Shown here: positions 24,101 through 32,487 of the stretch, piece after piece
Position numbering within the stretch: position 1 is the first letter of the stretch
Layout of the letters: every line of letters starts with the position of its first letter
Source: Seohaeicola saemankumensis
Lineage (GTDB): Bacteria; Pseudomonadota; Alphaproteobacteria; Rhodobacterales; Rhodobacteraceae
DNA length: 64,000 bases
Reading direction: 5' to 3'
Assembly (NCBI RefSeq): GCF_042678485.1
Contig: NZ_JBHTKR010000004.1
Span: 1-64,000 of the forward strand
The notes under the pieces: generated by a model
Seen by the model: the letters and a program-made list of their open reading frames with translations, nothing else
Databases searched by the model: none
What the model was told of the DNA's origin: nothing
Program-made: the position numbers and the translations under genes

Positions 24101-24790
24101 ATGGCGGCACCAAAAGCAACAGGAGTCGATGATTTGATCACAGGGGATTCAACAACCTATCTGGCGGATTCGCATGACGGCGACATGCAGTCTGGCATCG
24201 GGCCGGGTGCAATTGTTCTGACCACAAACGGCGAACTGCCTGTGGAATGGCTGTCTGTTGGCGACATGCTGATCACGCGCGACAATGGCCCGCAGCCCGT
24301 TCTGGCCGTGGTGCGCCAGCGCAGCAAGACGGCGGGCGGCATGGCGCTGCCCGATCCTGTGCTTCTGTTTCCCGGCGATTGCATCACAAGCGTCAAGCCT
24401 TGGGAAAAACTGCGCCTTGCACCGGGTCATCGCCTGCTGTTGCGAAACCCGCTTGTGCAACTCAACTTCGGCCTGGATGAAGCGCTGGCCAGGCCCTGCG
24501 ACCTGACGCGCCGGCGCGCGCCGCGACCCGATCCGACCATGGGGCTGCTGACCTATTTCCACCTGATCATGCCGCGGCACGAACTGATCATGGCCGGTGG
24601 CCTTTGGCTGGAAAGCACCTGCCCCGATATGGCCAGACGGCTGGGCAAGGCGGTTCCTGCTGCGGCGGCGCAAACCCTTCTGCAGCGCCCGCAACATGCC
24701 CCACGCCCGACCCTGTCCACGAAAGAGGCGAACCTGCTGCGGCAGTACATGCCACAGGCGCTGTCACTGACCGACCTTTTTGCGGCCTGA
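24101..24790 (+). CDS. Hint-domain protein
   Basis: A 229-residue protein with a Hint (hedgehog/intein-type) domain at about residues 36-185: the VLTTNGELPVEWLSVGDMLITRD opening, here noted as ELPVEWLSVGD, then LAPGHRLLLR and the FHLIMPRHELIMAGGLWLES-like end (MPRHELIMAGG). Hint domains self-cleave proteins, but alphaproteobacterial stand-alone members often lack proven splicing. Here the position of the usual first Cys/Ser nucleophile is occupied by Ala (GAIVLT), so cleavage may not occur. No signal peptide. Monocistronic between nth and the Ada-like gene. Function unknown. Confidence 0.8.
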   Translation: MAAPKATGVDDLITGDSTTYLADSHDGDMQSGIGPGAIVLTTNGELPVEWLSVGDMLITRDNGPQPVLAVVRQRSKTAGGMALPDPVLLFPGDCITSVKPWEKLRLAPGHRLLLRNPLVQLNFGLDEALARPCDLTRRRAPRPDPTMGLLTYFHLIMPRHELIMAGGLWLESTCPDMARRLGKAVPAAAAQTLLQRPQHAPRPTLSTKEANLLRQYMPQALSLTDLFAA

Positions 24791-24894
24791 ACCCGTGGCG
24801 CAGGGGGCTGATCCGATGAAACCGCAACATTCGGGTCGCGGTATGCGCCACCTCTGCGCTAGGATCAGGGGACCAGAACAGGAAAGCCCGCCCC

Positions 24895-25761
24895 ATGACA
24901 GCGCAAGCAGCCCCGCACCAGGCCCCCGTGGCAGATGACACCGGCAGCTACCACTACAACGTGATGCGCAGGGCGATCGACATCATCGACGGGGCGGACA
25001 CGCCACTGCCGCTGGATGAACTGGCCGCGCGGCTGGGCATGAGCGCCCCCCATTTCCAGCGGATCTTTTCCGCGTGGGTCGGTGTCTCGCCCAAGCGCTA
25101 CCAGCAATACCTGGCGCTGGACCATGCCAGGTATCTTCTGTCGCAGCGGATGACCACGCTCGAGACCGCTCTTGGCTCCGGACTGTCCGGGTCAAGCCGC
25201 CTGCATGATCTGTTTTTACGCTGGGAAGCGATGAGCCCCGGTGAATTCGCCAAAGGCGGCGCTGGTCTGACGATCCGGCACGGCTGGTTCGACAGCCCCT
25301 TCGGAGAGGTGCTGGCCATGGGTACGACCCGCGGCCTGTGCGGCCTGGCATTCAGCGCGGAAACCGGGCGGGATGCGGCCATGGCCGACATGACCGCCCG
25401 CTGGCCTGCCGCAACATTTCTGCATGACCCTGATCCGCTGCGCCCCTGGGTTGCCGCCGCCTTCGGTGGTCACGGCGAAGCGGCGCTGCACCTCATCGGC
25501 GCACCGTTCCAGATCAAGGTCTGGGAGGCGCTTCTGGCCATACCTTCGGGTCATGTCACGACCTATTCCGAACTGGCCGGCGCGGTGGGGCATCCACGCG
25601 CGGTGCGCGCCGTGGGAACGGCGGTGGGGCGCAACCCGATAAGCTGGCTGATCCCTTGTCACCGCGCCCTGCGGAAATCCGGGGGCCTTGGCGGTTATCA
25701 CTGGGGGCTTCCCGTCAAACGGTCCATGCTGGCCTACGAAGCGGCACGCACAGACGCCTGA
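24895..25761 (+). CDS. AraC-type HTH plus methylated-DNA-protein cysteine methyltransferase (Ada-like)
   Basis: A 288-residue fusion. An AraC/XylS helix-turn-helix lies at about 25-115 (LAARLGMSAPHFQRIF). An O6-alkylguanine-DNA methyltransferase domain lies at about 120-285 with acceptor Cys255 in PCHR, the upstream arginine finger region (AVRAVGTAV) and a terminal GGYHWG. It lacks the N-terminal zinc/phosphotriester-acceptor domain of E. coli Ada. It probably repairs O6-methylguanine; whether it activates transcription without the missing switch is doubtful. The ATG follows AGGAAAGC. Monocistronic. Confidence 0.93.
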   Translation: MTAQAAPHQAPVADDTGSYHYNVMRRAIDIIDGADTPLPLDELAARLGMSAPHFQRIFSAWVGVSPKRYQQYLALDHARYLLSQRMTTLETALGSGLSGSSRLHDLFLRWEAMSPGEFAKGGAGLTIRHGWFDSPFGEVLAMGTTRGLCGLAFSAETGRDAAMADMTARWPAATFLHDPDPLRPWVAAAFGGHGEAALHLIGAPFQIKVWEALLAIPSGHVTTYSELAGAVGHPRAVRAVGTAVGRNPISWLIPCHRALRKSGGLGGYHWGLPVKRSMLAYEAARTDA

Positions 25762-25839
25762 CCCCCCGGATTCGGGCGTTTTGCGATCACTTCTGCCTGA
25801 TCATGGGCGAATTCCCGCGCACACCCTGCCCGCCACCGC

Positions 25840-25868
25840 TTGGGTGGACAGAAAGCATGGGCTATAAG
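25840..25868 (+). promoter_or_regulatory. Promoter of the OmpA-like lipoprotein gene
   Basis: TTGGGT and TATAAG are separated by exactly 17 bases. The -10 differs from TATAAT only in the last base. Transcription would start near 25875, giving a leader of about 36 bases with AGAGG before the ATG at 25911. Confidence 0.6.
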
Positions 25869-25910
25869 TGGGTTCAGGCAGAAATGCTGAACGCAATTGA
25901 GAGGCATAGA

Positions 25911-26573
25911 ATGATCCGAGCTCAAAAACCGCTTCTGCTGTTGGCAGGACTTTCGCTGGTGACCGTAACCGCGTGTACGGAACCGACCGGGATGGGCGAT
26001 CCGAACGACCCCAACCGCAATACCCGCCAGGGTGCCGTCATCGGTGGCTTGCTGGGCGCCGCCACCGGGGCGATCGTCAGCGACAACCGTGGGCGCGGTG
26101 CGGTGATCGGCGGCATCCTCGGGGCCGGGACGGGTGCCGTGGTGGGCAACAACCTGGACAAGCAGGAAGCCGAACTGCGCCGCGACCTGGGCAACCAGGC
26201 GCGCATCACCAACACCGGCGACCGGCTGATCGTGACCATGCCGCAGGATATTCTGTTCGCCACAGACAGCGCGACGCTGCGGTCGGACCTTCAGGGCGAC
26301 CTGCGCACCATCGCAACCAGCCTGAACAGCTATCCCGATACGACGATCCAGGTTGTGGGCCACACCGACAACACCGGAACCGCCGCCTATAACCAGTCCC
26401 TGTCCGAGCGGCGCGCAGGTGCTGTTGCTGGCGTTCTGATCAGTTCGGGCGTCTCCGCAGGCCGCGTCCGCACCTTTGGCGCGGGTGAGGATCAGCCGAT
26501 CGCATCGAACCTGACACCCGAAGGCCGCGCGCAGAACCGCCGCGTGGAAATCGTGATCGTTCCGAATCAGTAA
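25911..26573 (+). CDS. OmpA-family lipoprotein with glycine zipper
   Basis: A 220-residue outer-membrane lipoprotein. Signal peptide 1-21 ends in a lipobox (VTAC). Two glycine-zipper repeats (GGLLGAATGAIV and GGILGAGTGAVVG) follow, then an OmpA/MotB peptidoglycan-binding domain at about 110-218 with the ILFATDSATLR, VVGHTDNTGTAAYN and RAQNRRVEI motifs. It tethers the outer membrane to peptidoglycan. Start chosen at the ATG preceded by AGAGG and giving the signal peptide; the longer upstream frame is not supported. A promoter and a strong terminator bracket the gene, so it is monocistronic. Confidence 0.95.
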   Translation: MIRAQKPLLLLAGLSLVTVTACTEPTGMGDPNDPNRNTRQGAVIGGLLGAATGAIVSDNRGRGAVIGGILGAGTGAVVGNNLDKQEAELRRDLGNQARITNTGDRLIVTMPQDILFATDSATLRSDLQGDLRTIATSLNSYPDTTIQVVGHTDNTGTAAYNQSLSERRAGAVAGVLISSGVSAGRVRTFGAGEDQPIASNLTPEGRAQNRRVEIVIVPNQ

Positions 26574-26602
26574 GATCTGACAGGACGCGGACCACAACCA
26601 GA

Positions 26603-26629
26603 CGCCCCGCCCCAAAGGCGGGGCGTTTT
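26603..26629 (+). terminator. Rho-independent terminator
   Basis: A nine-base stem CGCCCCGCC / GGCGGGGCG with loop CCAAA is followed by TTTT. It lies 30 bp after the OmpA lipoprotein stop. Confidence 0.9.
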
Positions 26630-26741
26630 GCGTCGCAGGGCATATGCCCCGATCACAGGCCATGTGTGTCTGTGCACCTTGTCATGATCCGTCAAAGGCT
26701 TAGGTCGTGTCAGGACAATTTCAGATCAAAGAGTGACATTC

Positions 26742-27287
26742 ATGGCCAAACCGACCCTTCTGGGAATCTCCGGCTCCCTCCGCGCCGGATCCTTCAATCG
26801 CAAGCTTCTGGCTGAAGCGGCCCGCCTCTATGGCGATGCCACCTATGTCGAGGCGGATCTGAACCTGCCGCTTTACAATGGTGATCTTGAGGATGCCGAG
26901 GGTATCCCGGCCGCGGTGCAGAAACTGGCCGATCAGATCGCCGCCTCGGATGCGGTGCTGATATCGACCCCGGAATACAACAAGGGTGTATCGGGTGTGT
27001 TGAAGAATGCGCTGGATTGGGTCAGCCGCACAAAGCCTTCGCCCTGGCCGGGCAAACCCGTGGCGATCCTGTCGGCCACCGCAGGTCGCGCCGGCGGCGA
27101 AAGGGCGCAAGTGATGCTGCGAAATTGCATGGTGGCGTTCCGCCCGCGCATCCTGCAAGGACCCGAGATGCTGCTGGCGCAGACCTCTGACCAGTTCGAC
27201 GCAAACGGGCATCTGACAGGGGATATCTATATCAAGACCCTGACGGATCTGATGGAGGCCCTGCGCGCCGAGATCGCGCGCGGTTGA
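26742..27287 (+). CDS. NADPH-dependent FMN reductase
   Basis: A 181-residue flavodoxin-fold reductase of the ArsH/YieF/azoreductase type. The phosphate-binding GISGSLRAGSFNRKL opening and the ISTPEYNKGVSGVLKNALDW motif are diagnostic of the family. It transfers electrons from NAD(P)H to FMN, quinones or chromate-type acceptors. A GTG nine bases upstream is possible; the ATG gives the family N-terminus. Convergent with lolA, separated by 21 bp. Confidence 0.93.
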   Translation: MAKPTLLGISGSLRAGSFNRKLLAEAARLYGDATYVEADLNLPLYNGDLEDAEGIPAAVQKLADQIAASDAVLISTPEYNKGVSGVLKNALDWVSRTKPSPWPGKPVAILSATAGRAGGERAQVMLRNCMVAFRPRILQGPEMLLAQTSDQFDANGHLTGDIYIKTLTDLMEALRAEIARG

Positions 27288-27302
27288 CGCGCCATCGGGC
27301 CT

Positions 27303-27321
27303 GCGGGATCAGCGATCCCGC
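27303..27321. terminator. Hairpin between convergent FMN reductase and lolA genes
   Basis: GCGGGATC-AGC-GATCCCGC forms a perfect eight-base stem that includes the lolA stop codon. No T-run follows on either strand, so it is at most a weak bidirectional terminator. Confidence 0.3.
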
Positions 27322-27917
27322 GCGCGGCGATCCGCTTCGCGCTGGATATCGAAAAGACGCGCGGCGATGGATGTGCCTGTCCGCATCTCGCCCAGCACGA
27401 CGGTCGTGCTGTTGCCCGCATCATCGTTGATGATCCATTGCCGCAGCTGGATCGGGTTGTCGGTAAACACCAGCTGGATATTTCCAAGTTCCGGGTTGTC
27501 GGGATCCTGTGCCATCACCGTGGTCGCGGTGCCGTCATAGCTGTGACCGCGCACCATCCGCGCGCGTTCAAGGTTCACCTGATCAGCCAGAATGATCGAC
27601 AGCGGTGTGCGTGACAGCGGATAGGTTTCCGGGCCCGTGTTCGATTTCGGATCGAAGATCGCCACGCTGCCTGCCCCGGCCAGAACCAGCGTGCTGTCGG
27701 GCGGCGCATATTCGAAACGGATATTGCCGGGGCGGCTGATATAGATCGTCCCGGTCGAAATGCTGCCATCCCCGTTGATCTGGGTAAAGGCCCCGGTCGC
27801 CGTACGCAGACCGTTGAGGTATTGGGACAAGGCCGACAGGGACAGTTTCTCTGCCGCCGCCGGAACAGCCATCGCCATCACAAGGACAGGGGCCGCAAGA
27901 AAACGCATCATGTTCAT
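27309..27917 (-). CDS. lolA: Outer-membrane lipoprotein carrier protein LolA
   Basis: A 202-residue periplasmic carrier that shuttles lipoproteins from LolCDE to the outer membrane. Signal peptide 1-22 cleaved after AAA. The family stretch GTIYISRPGNIRFEY and a beta-rich unclosed barrel follow. In Rhodobacterales lolA commonly sits next to ftsK, as here, which supports the call. The stop lies in a hairpin shared with the convergent FMN reductase gene; 101 bp separate it from the ftsK stop. Confidence 0.92.
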   Translation of the reverse strand: MNMMRFLAAPVLVMAMAVPAAAEKLSLSALSQYLNGLRTATGAFTQINGDGSISTGTIYISRPGNIRFEYAPPDSTLVLAGAGSVAIFDPKSNTGPETYPLSRTPLSIILADQVNLERARMVRGHSYDGTATTVMAQDPDNPELGNIQLVFTDNPIQLRQWIINDDAGNSTTVVLGEMRTGTSIAARLFDIQREADRRARDR

Positions 27918-28018
27918 GCTTCAGATATAACCCTGCTTGCGCGGTTCTGCACGGCCCATCGCGTCACAAAGACGAGACGCCGCCGAGAGGCCGCCGTGAT
28001 CGGCAGGCCAGCCGGCAA

Positions 28019-31000
28019 TCAGCGTTCCGGCACCAGAACCTCGCGTTTGCCGACGTGATTGGCGGGGCTTACGACACCCTCGTCCTCCATCTGTTCAACC
28101 AGGCGCGCCGCCTTGTTGTAGCCGATGGCCAGCTTGCGCTGGATATAGGAGGTCGAGCATTTGCGATCCTTGACCACAATCGCCACGGCGGTGTCATAAA
28201 GCGCGTCTTCCAGATCGGTATTGCCACCGCTGGCCAGGCCCAGCACCGCGTCGATGTCGGCTTCGCGGTCCTCATCCGGGCCATCTAGCACAGAGTTCAT
28301 GTATTCCGGCGGGCCAAAGGCCTTGAGGTGGTTCACAACCTCCTCCACCTCTTCGTCACTGACGAAGGGGCCATGGCAACGCGTGATCTTGGCACCACCC
28401 GCCATATAAAGCATGTCACCCATGCCCAGCAGCTGCTCGGCGCCCATTTCGCCCAGAATGGTGCGGCTGTCGATCTTCGATGTGACCTGGAAGGAAATCC
28501 GGGTGGGGAAGTTCGCCTTGATCGTGCCGGTAATCACATCGACCGAAGGCCGCTGCGTCGCCATGATCAGGTGAATGCCCGAGGCCCGCGCCATCTGTGC
28601 CAGACGCTGGATGCAGGCTTCGATTTCCTTGCCCGCGACCATCATCAGGTCGGCCATCTCGTCCACGATGACGACGATATAGGGCATTTTTTCGGGCATC
28701 AGCTCTTCGGTCTCGAACACGGGCTCGCCGGTTTCATCGTCAAACCCGGTCTGCACCGTGCGGCTGAACATCTCGCCTCTGGCCAGGGCGTCCGCCACGC
28801 GGCTGTTGTAGCCGTCGATGTTGCGCACGCCCATCTTGGACATCTTGCGATAACGCTCCTCCATCTCGCCCACGACCCATTTCAGGGCCACGACCGCCTT
28901 TTTCGGGTCTGTCACCACGGGGGACAGCAGATGCGGAATGCCGTCATAGACGCTGAGTTCCAGCATCTTCGGGTCGATCATGATCAGGCGGCATTCCTCG
29001 GGCGTCAGGCGGTAGAGCAGCGACAGGATCATCGTGTTGATCGCCACCGATTTACCCGAACCCGTCGTCCCCGCGATCAGCAGGTGGGGCATCTTGGCCA
29101 GGTTCGCCACGATGGGATCGCCGCCGATATCCTTGCCCAGCGCCAGCGGCAGCTTCATGTTGCTGTCGCCATAGTCACGGGCCGACAGGATTTCACGCAG
29201 AACCACCTTTTCGCGGTTCTCGTTGGGCAGTTCGATCCCGATCACGGTCCGTCCCGGAACGGTCGAAACACGCGCCGAAAGGGCCGACATGGACCGCGCG
29301 ATGTCATCGGCCAGACCGATCACGCGGCTGGCCTTGAGGCCGGGGGCGGGCTCCAGCTCGTACATGGTCACCACGGGGCCGGGGCGGACCGACACGATGT
29401 CGCCCTTGACGCCGTAATCATCCAGGACCGATTCCAGCATCCGGGCGTTCTGTTCCAGCGCCTCGTCGCTCAGGTGATGGCGCTGGATCAGCGCGGGGTT
29501 GGACAGCAGCGACAGCGGCGGCAGCTCATAGGCGGCATCATCCTCGTCAAACTTGAGCCTGGGCTGCGCTTCGGCGCGGGCGCGGGTCGAAGGCTGCACG
29601 GATTTGCGCGGCGGGTGCTGCACGACGGTCCGGGGCTGGGCGACGGGGATCGGCATCGGCTGCGGCGCGGGCTGCCCTTCGGCCTGATACGCCTGAAACG
29701 CCCAGGACTCGTCATCGGACTCCTCAACAGCATCGAAACCCGCGTCATGGGCAGGGTCATACGCATCGTCAAAGATGTTGGCCTTGTGATCTTCGGCCTC
29801 TTGCGACCATGCGGCAGGCGCCTGCATCATCGCGGCGGTCCCCACGGCTACGGTGGCCGATGCTGCAACGGCGCTCTTGTGGGCCGCCGTCAGCGGCGGT
29901 TCAGCCTTGAGGCCCGTCGGCCGCGCGGGGTTGAGCACAAGAGGATCGGGACCGCGACCACGACCGCGCGTCAGGGGCGCATGCTGGGCAGGGGCCATCG
30001 GCGCCACGGGACGCACGCGCGACTTGATCACATCGGCGATCTTGGCGCGGATACGGTCATCGCCGGGCATCAGGTCATGCGGCTCATGCTCCATGCTGGG
30101 ATAGGTTTCCACCAGTTCCGGCAGGGGCATCGCTTCGGCGCGGCGGCCGAAACCGGGGACACGCGACAGCAGGCCGGTCTTGATCTTGCCGACCGGACCC
30201 GCTGGCTGTTCGTAGGTTTCAACCTGATCCTGCCAGGTCTCGTCCTCGTGCCAATGGGTGGGGGCGGCGGGGGCCGGCGGCACATCGTTGCGGCGGGCAA
30301 CCAGGGACCCGCGCGCGGCCTGCGGCATCGCCGCGGGCTGCACGGAAGGTGCCAGATCTGCCTGGGTTTGCGCCCAGGCCATGGCGTCTTCGGCCTCACG
30401 CGTCCGGATCAGCCGACGCTCGGCAACGCGGGCCTGAAGGCCCTGCGCCATTTGCACGGTTCCCGAGGCGCTGCGCCCCATGACCTGCATCAGCCGCGCA
30501 TAGGTCAGGATCATGCCCACAAGCAAAAAGCGCCCGATCCGCTTCAATTCGGTCCGGGTAAAGCCCAGCACGAAAGCCCCCAGGGCCAGCATGGCGATCG
30601 CCAGAACCAGCGAGGCCAGCTTGATCCCGACCGTCGAGCCAAGCGGCACGGCCGTCAGCAACATTCCCATGATCATGTCGCCAAAGACACCGCCCAGGCC
30701 GAAATGATGGGTATCCTTCCACACGGCCCCCGGCACCAGTGTCGCGGCATAGACCGAGCACAGCGCGACGGCGATCGGCGCAAAGATCAACCGGCCCATG
30801 GCGCGCTCTTCGCCGACATGCAGCGCAAAGCGCAGGCCCCAGGCCATCAGCACCAGTGCGATGGCCAGGCTGCCCCAGCCCGCGATCATGAACAGCGGTG
30901 CGGCGATGGTCGCGCCCATGCGCCCCATCCAGTTTTGCACCGGCGCATCTGTCGCCGACAGGAACGAGGGATCGGCAGGATTATAGGACATGACCATCGC

Positions 31001-31120
31001 CGCCGCCGCGCATCCCAGAACGATCAGCACAAGCCCCAGCAATTCCTTGCCACGCTTTTCGATTGCCGCCTGAACGTCGCTGTCAAACAGCGGATCGCGC
31101 CCTCGGGTCTGATATGCCAT
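28019..31120 (-). CDS. ftsK: DNA translocase FtsK
   Basis: The septal DNA pump for chromosome dimer resolution, 1033 residues. Four to five N-terminal membrane segments lie at about 30-200, followed by a low-complexity Pro/Ala/Gln linker (about 230-520). The motor domain has Walker A GTTGSGKSVAIN and Walker B YIVVIVDEMADLMM. The C-terminal gamma winged-helix (about 970-1033; IQRKLAIGYNKAARLVEQM) reads KOPS sites. The ATG at 31120 was chosen with GAGGACGAGGG upstream and family-like MAYQTRGRDPL; an earlier start at 31144 would overlap the aminotransferase gene. It follows that gene by 16 bp and is likely co-transcribed. Confidence 0.96.
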   Translation of the reverse strand: MAYQTRGRDPLFDSDVQAAIEKRGKELLGLVLIVLGCAAAAMVMSYNPADPSFLSATDAPVQNWMGRMGATIAAPLFMIAGWGSLAIALVLMAWGLRFALHVGEERAMGRLIFAPIAVALCSVYAATLVPGAVWKDTHHFGLGGVFGDMIMGMLLTAVPLGSTVGIKLASLVLAIAMLALGAFVLGFTRTELKRIGRFLLVGMILTYARLMQVMGRSASGTVQMAQGLQARVAERRLIRTREAEDAMAWAQTQADLAPSVQPAAMPQAARGSLVARRNDVPPAPAAPTHWHEDETWQDQVETYEQPAGPVGKIKTGLLSRVPGFGRRAEAMPLPELVETYPSMEHEPHDLMPGDDRIRAKIADVIKSRVRPVAPMAPAQHAPLTRGRGRGPDPLVLNPARPTGLKAEPPLTAAHKSAVAASATVAVGTAAMMQAPAAWSQEAEDHKANIFDDAYDPAHDAGFDAVEESDDESWAFQAYQAEGQPAPQPMPIPVAQPRTVVQHPPRKSVQPSTRARAEAQPRLKFDEDDAAYELPPLSLLSNPALIQRHHLSDEALEQNARMLESVLDDYGVKGDIVSVRPGPVVTMYELEPAPGLKASRVIGLADDIARSMSALSARVSTVPGRTVIGIELPNENREKVVLREILSARDYGDSNMKLPLALGKDIGGDPIVANLAKMPHLLIAGTTGSGKSVAINTMILSLLYRLTPEECRLIMIDPKMLELSVYDGIPHLLSPVVTDPKKAVVALKWVVGEMEERYRKMSKMGVRNIDGYNSRVADALARGEMFSRTVQTGFDDETGEPVFETEELMPEKMPYIVVIVDEMADLMMVAGKEIEACIQRLAQMARASGIHLIMATQRPSVDVITGTIKANFPTRISFQVTSKIDSRTILGEMGAEQLLGMGDMLYMAGGAKITRCHGPFVSDEEVEEVVNHLKAFGPPEYMNSVLDGPDEDREADIDAVLGLASGGNTDLEDALYDTAVAIVVKDRKCSTSYIQRKLAIGYNKAARLVEQMEDEGVVSPANHVGKREVLVPER

Positions 31121-31136
31121 GCCTGCCCTCGTCCTC

Positions 31137-32318
31137 TTAACCATAGATGCAGTCGCGCAGGGCGATCAGCCCCGCCTGCATTTCATTGATCGGGGCCACC
31201 ATGGCGACCCGGATATATCCTTTGCCGGGGTTTTCCCCGTTCACATCGCGGCTCAGATAGGCGCCGGGCAAAACCCTGACGCCGGTCTGCTGCCACAGCT
31301 TCAGGGCAGCCGCCTCGCCATCATCGACCGGCAACCACAGGAAGAAACCCGCGGCGGGGCCCATGTAGCTGTTCACGCCTGCGAAAACCTGATCCGCGGC
31401 CAGGTACTTCTCGCCATAAAGACGGCGGTTCTCGATCACATGCGCCTCATCGGCCCAGACCGTTTCGGACACACGCTGCAAGGGCAGCGGGACCGGCGCG
31501 CCGGAATAGGCGCGCAACTGCCGGGCGCGGGCGATGCTTTGCGGACCACCCGCCATGAAACCAGACCGCAACCCCGGAAGGTTCGATCGCTTGGACAGCG
31601 AATGAAAGATCACGACGCGTTCGGGGTCGGCCCCCATTTCGGCCGCGACCTGCAATGCGCCCACAGGGGCCACATCGCCGCGATAGATCTCGGAATAGCA
31701 TTCATCCGCGAAGATCTGGAAATCATGGCGTTCCGCCAGCCCGATCAGGTCGCGCCAGTAATCGCGGCTGGCCACGGCCCCCTGCGGATTGGCAGGCGAA
31801 CAGATATAGGCGGCAGCCGTCCGGTTCAGCACTTCGGGCGGCAGGGCCGTATAATCGGGCAGATAGCCACCGTCGCGCGTGGCAGGCACGAAGACCGGTT
31901 CGGCCGACACGGAAATCGCACCGATCATGTAGACCTGATAGAACGGGTTCGGCATCAGGATCACCGGCTTGGCCCCGCGCTTCTGCTCCGGGACCAGCGC
32001 CATGCAGGCGTTGTAAAGCCCCTCGCGCGTGCCGTTCACGGTCATCACCTGGCGTTGTGCGTCGATCTGCACGCCATAGCGGCCTGCGATCCAGCCGCCG
32101 ATGGTATCAAGCAACTCGGGTGTGCCATCGTTCGGGGGGTAGCGGCCGAAATCGGCAATATTCTCGGCAATCACGCGGCCGATCCAGTCGGGAAAGGCGT
32201 GTTTCGGCTCTCCGATGGTCATGTGCACGACCGGGCCGCCGGGCGCATGCGCGTCCAGAAGCGCCCGCAAACGCGGGAACGCATAGGCCGGTAGGTTCGA
32301 GAACCGCTCGGGGAACAT
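31137..32318 (-). CDS. Class I/II aminotransferase (succinyldiaminopimelate aminotransferase-like, DapC)
   Basis: A 393-residue PLP enzyme of fold type I. The PLP Lys lies in SLSKRSNLPGLRSGF; other family features are SPANPQGAV and DECYSEIY. It best resembles DapC-type N-succinyl-LL-diaminopimelate aminotransferases, which act in lysine and peptidoglycan precursor synthesis; another keto acid substrate is possible. It immediately precedes ftsK. An alternative assignment as generic aspartate aminotransferase is less likely because the true aspC-type gene is at 51162. Confidence 0.88.
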   Translation of the reverse strand: MFPERFSNLPAYAFPRLRALLDAHAPGGPVVHMTIGEPKHAFPDWIGRVIAENIADFGRYPPNDGTPELLDTIGGWIAGRYGVQIDAQRQVMTVNGTREGLYNACMALVPEQKRGAKPVILMPNPFYQVYMIGAISVSAEPVFVPATRDGGYLPDYTALPPEVLNRTAAAYICSPANPQGAVASRDYWRDLIGLAERHDFQIFADECYSEIYRGDVAPVGALQVAAEMGADPERVVIFHSLSKRSNLPGLRSGFMAGGPQSIARARQLRAYSGAPVPLPLQRVSETVWADEAHVIENRRLYGEKYLAADQVFAGVNSYMGPAAGFFLWLPVDDGEAAALKLWQQTGVRVLPGAYLSRDVNGENPGKGYIRVAMVAPINEMQAGLIALRDCIYG

Positions 32319-32487
32319 TCTTGTACTGCCTCAATCATCGGGATCGTATCGTCCCGTTTGAGGTCAAACTATCCAACTGCGCGGCTTGCGTCCAGAAAAA
32401 GCAGCGGCATTCCGGCCTCTTGTGGCATTTCCGCAAAAGCGATGCGGCAATTATGCCCGGCCCTGCTGTCCGCGCCGGCAAAGCACC

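Noticed and set aside
28328..31189. A very long open frame (over 950 codons) on the + strand opposite ftsK
   Set aside because: It mirrors the GC-rich third-position pattern of ftsK, gives His/Arg/Gly-rich low-complexity protein and has no recognisable domain or ribosome binding site.
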